A stretch of 18,411 nt of DNA, taken from NCBI GenBank assembly GCA_037968855.1, contig JBBKWH010000093.1, positions 1 to 18,411 of the forward strand, in the 5' to 3' direction. Origin of the DNA: JBBKWH01 sp037968855. GTDB lineage: Bacteria > Pseudomonadota > Gammaproteobacteria > Pseudomonadales > Moraxellaceae. Of this stretch, positions 13,916-18,411 are shown piece by piece (positions within the stretch are counted from its first letter, which is position 1; every line of letters starts with the position of its first letter). A program made the position numbers and the translations under genes. The notes under the pieces are model-generated. The model ran no database searches and was not told the origin of the DNA. It was given only the letters and a program-made list of their open reading frames with translations.

Positions 13916-13940
13916 AATTAAAACACGAGACCAAACCACC

Positions 13941-15107
13941 ATGAACGACAGTACCGAACCACCCAAAAAAACCATTACCGCAGAGATGATTGACCACGCG
14001 TTGACCCAGTCTGTGCATGTATCGTTTAAAACCACCAACTCCAATATTCCCGCTGGCGGTATCCGTCTTAGTCGCTCACAAGCCTTAGACTTGCCTTATG
14101 TCAGTGCGCGGACATTATTGGCAGATGGGGTGGATATTCCTGTGGACTACCAAGCCAACTCAGGGCCAATGGCGACGATTTTTAAAGCCATTAAAGTGGT
14201 GACCATTCTGCCAGAAACGCTTGAAGACGGACAACAACAGCAAATTGACCAGATTAAAGCCAAACTCGCGGCGCTGGCTGATGTGGGTTTTAAGGCGGGT
14301 ACCGAGCAAGTCAATATTCGGATGCGGCAAATTTTAGTACCTGATCCAATCATGCAGCCCAAGCCCTATATCAGTCTGAGTCCGATCACTGCAACGGGCC
14401 TGTGTTACCTGATCAATCAAGCGGTTGATGCTAATAATGAAGCGCTAAAAGCCGTACCCGTTGCGCTAAAAGCTGATTATGCATTTAAAAGATTGTTTAC
14501 TGCTCACGTGGGTATCGGTGGTTCTAATCCACAAAATGTCGGTTCTTGGGTGCGTGATATGCAGCGGCCTTTACTGATGTCTGCGCCCAAATACCAAAAT
14601 GATCTACGGGCTGCATTGCGTATTTTTTATAAAGGCTTTGAATGGTTTTTGCCGTATAAGCTGATGCTTGAATATCAAGATGTTGTCACTGCGTCATTAA
14701 AAAATGCTCAACGTAAAGGCCATGATCCAGATATTAAAGACAATATTTTAAAACTACGCCAACGCGAAAAAATCATGGTCAAGCGCCTGTTGTCCTATGT
14801 GCTCAAGCAAGCACATGAGCAGCAGCAGATATTAATCACCCATCAATCCAAACTTCCGAGCACAAACGATCAACCACAAGAATCGGCTTGGTTGAGTAAT
14901 GGAGTAGGGCTGGTGCAGCGTGGATTGATTGATCCCGAATATCGTCATGATGAATGGAAAAAAGAGTTTGCCAAACAACTCGCCAAGTACATCGTTGGCT
15001 ATACCAAAAAAACCGATCAAGGTGAACGTGTTCGTATGCTTGGAATGGAAAGCGAAGCGATTGCATTTGTGCGCCAAAAAATTATTGCGGAGCTAAATGT
15101 ATCATGA
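13941..15107 (+). CDS. csy1: Type I-F Cascade large subunit Csy1 (Cas8f), divergent
   Basis: A 388-residue protein in the position of csy1. The clearest family mark is GIGGSNPQNVGSW (191-203), matching the conserved Gly-Gly-x-x-Pro-Gln-Asn motif of Csy1 proteins. In I-F complexes Csy1 sits with Csy2 at the crRNA 5' handle and reads the CC/GG PAM. The rest aligns poorly by eye with the roughly 430-residue Pseudomonas protein: it is shorter, with a different N-terminus (QSVHVSFKTTNSNIPAGGIRL) and a charged C-terminal helical part. The ribosome binding site is weak (ACGAGA). The stop overlaps the csy2 start (ATGA), so the two are coupled. A variant lineage of I-F is likely. Confidence 0.82.
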   Translation: MNDSTEPPKKTITAEMIDHALTQSVHVSFKTTNSNIPAGGIRLSRSQALDLPYVSARTLLADGVDIPVDYQANSGPMATIFKAIKVVTILPETLEDGQQQQIDQIKAKLAALADVGFKAGTEQVNIRMRQILVPDPIMQPKPYISLSPITATGLCYLINQAVDANNEALKAVPVALKADYAFKRLFTAHVGIGGSNPQNVGSWVRDMQRPLLMSAPKYQNDLRAALRIFYKGFEWFLPYKLMLEYQDVVTASLKNAQRKGHDPDIKDNILKLRQREKIMVKRLLSYVLKQAHEQQQILITHQSKLPSTNDQPQESAWLSNGVGLVQRGLIDPEYRHDEWKKEFAKQLAKYIVGYTKKTDQGERVRMLGMESEAIAFVRQKIIAELNVS

Positions 15108-15931
15108 GCTATGTCTTAATTTCTCAGATCAAAGTGCAATCTGCCAACTTGCAGTCGTGTGGTTTTTTGATGGGAGGTGCGCCGCTGAATGCCGCCTCAC
15201 TGTTTGCCCATGCCCTCGCCCGCGAATTGAATACCCCAGATCATGGCATGATATTAATTCATCATGATCGGCAAGAACTGGGCGAGTATGCCTTTGCACG
15301 GTTTTATCCTCAGCAACGCCGAGGCGCTGTTTTTATTGGCAAAACTGATTATTCATCCAAAAACAAGTATGCGCTGTCGCTGCAACCCACTGCATCGGCA
15401 CATTTAACCATCAGCTTAATCATTCAATTTGAGCACGTTGATCAGCCCGAACAGATCAAACACTGGTTAAGCCATGCGCGCTTTGCCGGTGGACAAGTGA
15501 TTCGGTTTGGAAATGTTCAGGTCTTTGAAGATTCAGACGCTTTAATCGATGCACTTGGCTCAATGCCTAACGGCTTTGTCATTCAAGATCGTCATCAGTG
15601 GCTCATCGACTACCAACAACAACATGGCATTAACCGCTTAGACGCGTTGGTGCAATTGCTAGCCAAAAAAGATCCTCAACGATCATGGCTAAGCGCCGCC
15701 GTGGTTGGTTATGCCGCACTTGAAGCACCACAGCAACGCGGCGGCGTCAGAGAAAACCTCTCACACGCCTATGCCGAACCGTTGGTAGGCTTGGTGCAAT
15801 ATATCTCGATACGACAATTGCTAAACGCTGAAGAGTACGAAGAAGAACAGCCGTTCTGGACGCGTCACTGGCAAAAATCCGACCCAGCATTGGATCATGA
15901 CGATGTTTTTTTATTGAAACAACAACCGTAA
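15104..15931 (+). CDS. csy2: Type I-F Cascade subunit Csy2 (Cas5f)
   Basis: A 275-residue RAMP-type protein, shorter than the roughly 325 residues of Pseudomonas Csy2. The N-terminus YVLISQIKVQSANLQSCGFLMGG and the following APLNAASLFAHALARELN reproduce the Csy2 opening (RAMP strand, then the helix after a G/P-rich turn). Near the end, HAYAEPLVGLVQYISIRQL and FWTRHW match the conserved C-terminal block. Csy2 pairs with Csy1 and holds the crRNA 5' handle. It is translationally coupled to csy1 by a four-base overlap, and csy3 follows after 17 bases. The smaller size parallels the shortened Csy1, suggesting both were reduced together in this lineage. Confidence 0.85.
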   Translation: MSYVLISQIKVQSANLQSCGFLMGGAPLNAASLFAHALARELNTPDHGMILIHHDRQELGEYAFARFYPQQRRGAVFIGKTDYSSKNKYALSLQPTASAHLTISLIIQFEHVDQPEQIKHWLSHARFAGGQVIRFGNVQVFEDSDALIDALGSMPNGFVIQDRHQWLIDYQQQHGINRLDALVQLLAKKDPQRSWLSAAVVGYAALEAPQQRGGVRENLSHAYAEPLVGLVQYISIRQLLNAEEYEEEQPFWTRHWQKSDPALDHDDVFLLKQQP

Positions 15932-15948
15932 AAACAGGAGCTTAAATC

Positions 15949-17019
15949 ATGACTTCACCTTCATTTACCCCTCTCACAAAACTACCGGGCAGTTTGTCGT
16001 TACAGCGCGGTACGATTGTCAGCGATGCCTTGATGTATAGCGGCTTTGCCGATGGTCTGTCCGTGCCCTTACAGGTGATGTATCACGGTATTCGTGGCAC
16101 ACAAAACGTTGCCAATGATAAAGCCAAAGGCTCTGCCGTGGGCAATGCGCGTGGCCGCGAGGTGTCTAACGTCCAACATACTGAATCGGCAAAACTGGCA
16201 ACGGGCGCAGATCATTTGTTGGTCAAATTTGACTTACGCTTTATCGATCTCAAACATATCTTGTTTGCATGTGCGCCAAGCAAAAACGATCTGATGGACA
16301 ACATTCAGCAATTTAAGCTGGCCTTTGATGATTTTATTCAACGGGCCAAAGCCAGTGAAGGCTTGCAACAGGTTGCTGCCCGCTATGTGCGAAACATCGC
16401 AAATGGCCGTTGGCTATGGCGCAATCGTACGGTTGCGGATCGTATTGAGATTGAAGTCACTGTGGGTGATGACCAAACGCCGTATTGCTTTGATGCGCTG
16501 AATATTCCACTCAATCAATTTGATCAACCGAGTGACGCCGAGTTAGCACTAGCTAAAGTGGTGGCAGAGCATCTGTGTGGTCAGTCAAATGCAGCCTTAC
16601 ATGTGCGGGCCAAGGTCTATTTTGGTATGGGCAATGTCGAGGTTTTTCCGTCACAAAACTACCTTGAAGAAAAGCCTAAAGGTTTTTCACGCTCATTATA
16701 TAAAGTCGACATTGTGGGATTAGACAGAAAAGCCTCAGATAATCAAATGCTAGGTCAAGCCGCGCTACGCGATCAAAAAATCGGTAATGCCTTACGCACG
16801 ATTGATACGTGGTACGAAGGTTATGCCGACCGACAATTGGCGATTCCTGTGGAGCCAAATGGTGCAAGCCTTGAGGCACAGCAGTTTTTTCGTAGCAAAA
16901 AAACCTCTAGCTTTGATTTGATGAAGCAAATTGGCTCACTTGACCCCAATAGCAATGACGGCATGTTTATGCTGGCTTGTTTGATTCGTGGTGGGGTCTA
17001 CTCTGAAGGTGAAGCGTAA
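15949..17019 (+). CDS. csy3: Type I-F Cascade backbone Csy3 (Cas7f)
   Basis: A 356-residue backbone protein; about six copies coat the spacer part of the crRNA in known I-F complexes and force every sixth base out of the guide duplex. The opening GSLSLQRGTIVSDALMYSGF resembles other Csy3 N-termini, and RYVRNIANGRWLWRNR (145-160) is the most recognisable family block. Length is near normal (about 340-350). An AGGAG ribosome binding site lies ten bases before the ATG, giving it its own strong initiation, in keeping with the high copy number needed. Its stop overlaps the csy4 start (TAATG). Confidence 0.92.
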   Translation: MTSPSFTPLTKLPGSLSLQRGTIVSDALMYSGFADGLSVPLQVMYHGIRGTQNVANDKAKGSAVGNARGREVSNVQHTESAKLATGADHLLVKFDLRFIDLKHILFACAPSKNDLMDNIQQFKLAFDDFIQRAKASEGLQQVAARYVRNIANGRWLWRNRTVADRIEIEVTVGDDQTPYCFDALNIPLNQFDQPSDAELALAKVVAEHLCGQSNAALHVRAKVYFGMGNVEVFPSQNYLEEKPKGFSRSLYKVDIVGLDRKASDNQMLGQAALRDQKIGNALRTIDTWYEGYADRQLAIPVEPNGASLEAQQFFRSKKTSSFDLMKQIGSLDPNSNDGMFMLACLIRGGVYSEGEA

Positions 17020-17570
17020 TGCAAGCCAATTATTACGCCGATTTTGCGGTGGCAACACCGCAAGATCCTGATTTGGATAAAATGATCCTACGAAATCAGG
17101 TGTATCACATCTTACATGGGGCATTTCGGCAATTACCCGCTACGTTTGCGCTGGCCTTGCCTAAAAAAAAGCCAGAGGTTTTGCGCGTTTTTGCGGCAAC
17201 TGCTGATCAACTAATGCAGTTAATTGCAATGGTCAAGCAACATTGGACGGTGCGTGATTATGCAGTGATTAGTCCAATCCATGATGTCAGCGCTCACCAA
17301 GGGCCTTGGGCCAGCTATAAACGCTTTCGCATTCCTACGGCAAAGTCTGATCGCAACGCAAAGGACGGCCACTCTAGTTTAAAAGAGCGGCGGTTACGTG
17401 AGGCGCAACATCAAAGGATGCCGTACTTGCAGATCATCAGTAGTTCAACGAAACAGCGTTTTACATTGTTTGTGCAGCAAGTGGCAGCGGAACAAGCCGG
17501 TGATGGCCTACCCGATGGCTATGGCTTGGCCCGTGCGGATCAGCCGTTTGCACTGCCTGATCTGCCTTAA
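17019..17570 (+). CDS. csy4: Type I-F crRNA endonuclease Csy4 (Cas6f)
   Basis: A 183-residue Cas6-family nuclease that binds the repeat hairpin and cuts at its 3' base, then stays on the crRNA. His33 in ILHGAF aligns with the catalytic His29 of Pseudomonas Csy4. YLQIISSSTKQRFTLFVQ (136-153) corresponds to its conserved block with Ser148/Ser150 and Phe155. An arginine-rich helix (LKERRLREAQHQR, about 121-133) fits the helix that inserts in the RNA major groove. The C-terminus has the typical GYGLAR motif (167-172). All key residues look present, so the repeat hairpins at 13236-13380 could be processed. The start overlaps the csy3 stop by one base. Confidence 0.9.
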   Translation: MQANYYADFAVATPQDPDLDKMILRNQVYHILHGAFRQLPATFALALPKKKPEVLRVFAATADQLMQLIAMVKQHWTVRDYAVISPIHDVSAHQGPWASYKRFRIPTAKSDRNAKDGHSSLKERRLREAQHQRMPYLQIISSSTKQRFTLFVQQVAAEQAGDGLPDGYGLARADQPFALPDLP

Positions 17571-17580
17571 ATATTGACTG

Positions 17581-18411
17581 ATGAGTGATTATCAAAAGCA
17601 CCGCCCACGTCCGTTAATGCTCTCAAAGCGGGCGTGTGTGTTTTATCTGGAGCATGTGCGGGTCATTTTAAAAGATGACCGCATTGTCTACCTCACAGAT
17701 AGCGGGCAGCCCGTTGAGCATTTTTATAATATTCCTGAACGCAATACGGCCTTTTTGTTATTGGGTAAAGGAAGCTCTCTTACCGATGCTGCTGCCAGAC
17801 GGTTGGCAGAATCAAATGTGATGGTTGGATTTTGTGGCTCTGGAGGATCACCGCTTTTTTCGGCGCTGGATTTAACCTTTTTAGCCCCGCAAAGCGAGTA
17901 TCGACCAACCGAATATATGCAAATCTGGATGCGCGCATGGCTTGACGAGCCAACACGCTTGCAGATGGGCAAAGCTCTCTTGCTGGAGCGGATCAAAATT
18001 ACCCAGCAGGCTTGGTCAAGTAATATTGAGCTGGTTAAACGTGGTGTTGTTTTGGATGATACTGTCGTTCAAACCTTTATCGCAGATATTGCGCGTGGGC
18101 AAGATATGACCTATTTGCTGGCAGCTGAAGGTCGTTGGGCCTCTCGCTTGTATGCGAAGCTTGCCAGTGGATTTGGTTTTAATTTTAAGCGAATGGAGGG
18201 GCAAGGCGCGAACGAAACGACCGAAGATATTGCCAATGGTTTTTTGGATCATGGTAATTATTTGGCCTATGGCTATGCAGCCGTGACACTAAATGGTTTA
18301 GGCATTAGCTTTGCCCTCCCCATTTTGCATGGCAAAACTAGACGAGGGGCACTGGTGTTTGATCTGGCTGATTTGATTAAAGATGCTTATGTGATGCCCA
18401 CTGCTTTTGAG
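17581..18411 (+). CDS. cas1: Type I-F Cas1 integrase, 3' end beyond the window
   Basis: The first 277 residues of Cas1, which with the Cas2 part of the cas2-3 product inserts new spacers. The N-terminal beta domain (SKRACVFYLEHVRVILKDDRIVYL) and the helical domain are present. Metal-binding candidates are Glu183 (AAEGRW), His250 (LPILHG) and Asp261/Asp264 (FDLADLIKD), at the spacing of other Cas1f proteins. Only about 50 C-terminal residues should be missing. It lies ten bases after csy4; an in-frame TGA at 17575 fixes the ATG at 17581, which lacks a good ribosome binding site. Cas1 last in the operon is unlike standard I-F loci, where cas1 leads. A CRISPR array may follow off the right edge. 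Confidence 0.94.
   Translation, partial: MSDYQKHRPRPLMLSKRACVFYLEHVRVILKDDRIVYLTDSGQPVEHFYNIPERNTAFLLLGKGSSLTDAAARRLAESNVMVGFCGSGGSPLFSALDLTFLAPQSEYRPTEYMQIWMRAWLDEPTRLQMGKALLLERIKITQQAWSSNIELVKRGVVLDDTVVQTFIADIARGQDMTYLLAAEGRWASRLYAKLASGFGFNFKRMEGQGANETTEDIANGFLDHGNYLAYGYAAVTLNGLGISFALPILHGKTRRGALVFDLADLIKDAYVMPTAFE

Noticed and set aside
14155..14175. Possible minus-strand seed match to spacer 1 inside csy1
   Set aside because: Only positions 1-5, 7 and 8 match and the preceding bases are TC, not the CC PAM. Chance is a sufficient explanation.

Overview
The window looks like a gammaproteobacterial chromosome segment of medium GC, possibly Moraxellaceae. The cbpA/cbpM pair, a class 1B SpeD, an RpoN/NtrC-type promoter and a type I-F CRISPR-Cas locus fit this, but the genus call is a guess. 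It has four blocks.

Block 1 (1-3096, minus strand) holds a truncated TnpB-like transposase gene at the left edge, an alpha/beta-hydrolase, S-adenosylmethionine decarboxylase (speD), and the co-chaperone pair cbpM/cbpA. Block 2 (about 3355-4285) is a short integron-cassette island: two small genes of unknown function, one convincing attC site (3877-3934), one attC-like site (3355-3436), and no integrase in view.

Block 3 (4245-9770, plus strand) is a nitrogen-scavenging operon behind a consensus sigma-54 promoter with an upstream NtrC-like site. It encodes a NitT/TauT-type ABC transporter (binding protein, permease, ATPase) resembling those linked to urea carboxylase, a creatininase-family amidohydrolase with an altered metal motif, and a type III (GlnT-like) glutamine synthetase. 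A strong terminator, probably bidirectional, closes it.

Block 4 (9791 to the right edge) is a rearranged type I-F CRISPR-Cas locus. The cas2-3 fusion points left. A control region follows, then a small KilAC-domain regulator gene and a rightward operon csy1-csy2-csy3-csy4-cas1, with cas1 cut by the window end. No normal CRISPR array is visible.

The most striking element is in the control region. Three degenerate I-F-type repeats (13236-13380) flank two spacer-like segments. The second spacer (13326-13352) matches, from its first base, a site exactly 100 bp downstream (13426) in the presumed promoter of the KilAC gene. It matches 15 of the first 16 positions, the only mismatch is at position 6 (the position flipped out in Cascade), the match fades after that, and the site is preceded by CC, the type I-F PAM. 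This is the signature expected of a crRNA-like regulator (CreR/CreA type) that directs the Csy complex to repress its own locus without cleavage. The same region carries two near-identical 17-bp palindromes (13178 and 13829), probable operators shared by both arms, a terminator-like hairpin between the KilAC gene and csy1, and a terminator on the opposite strand. Together these suggest a combined RNA-guided and protein-based regulatory circuit.
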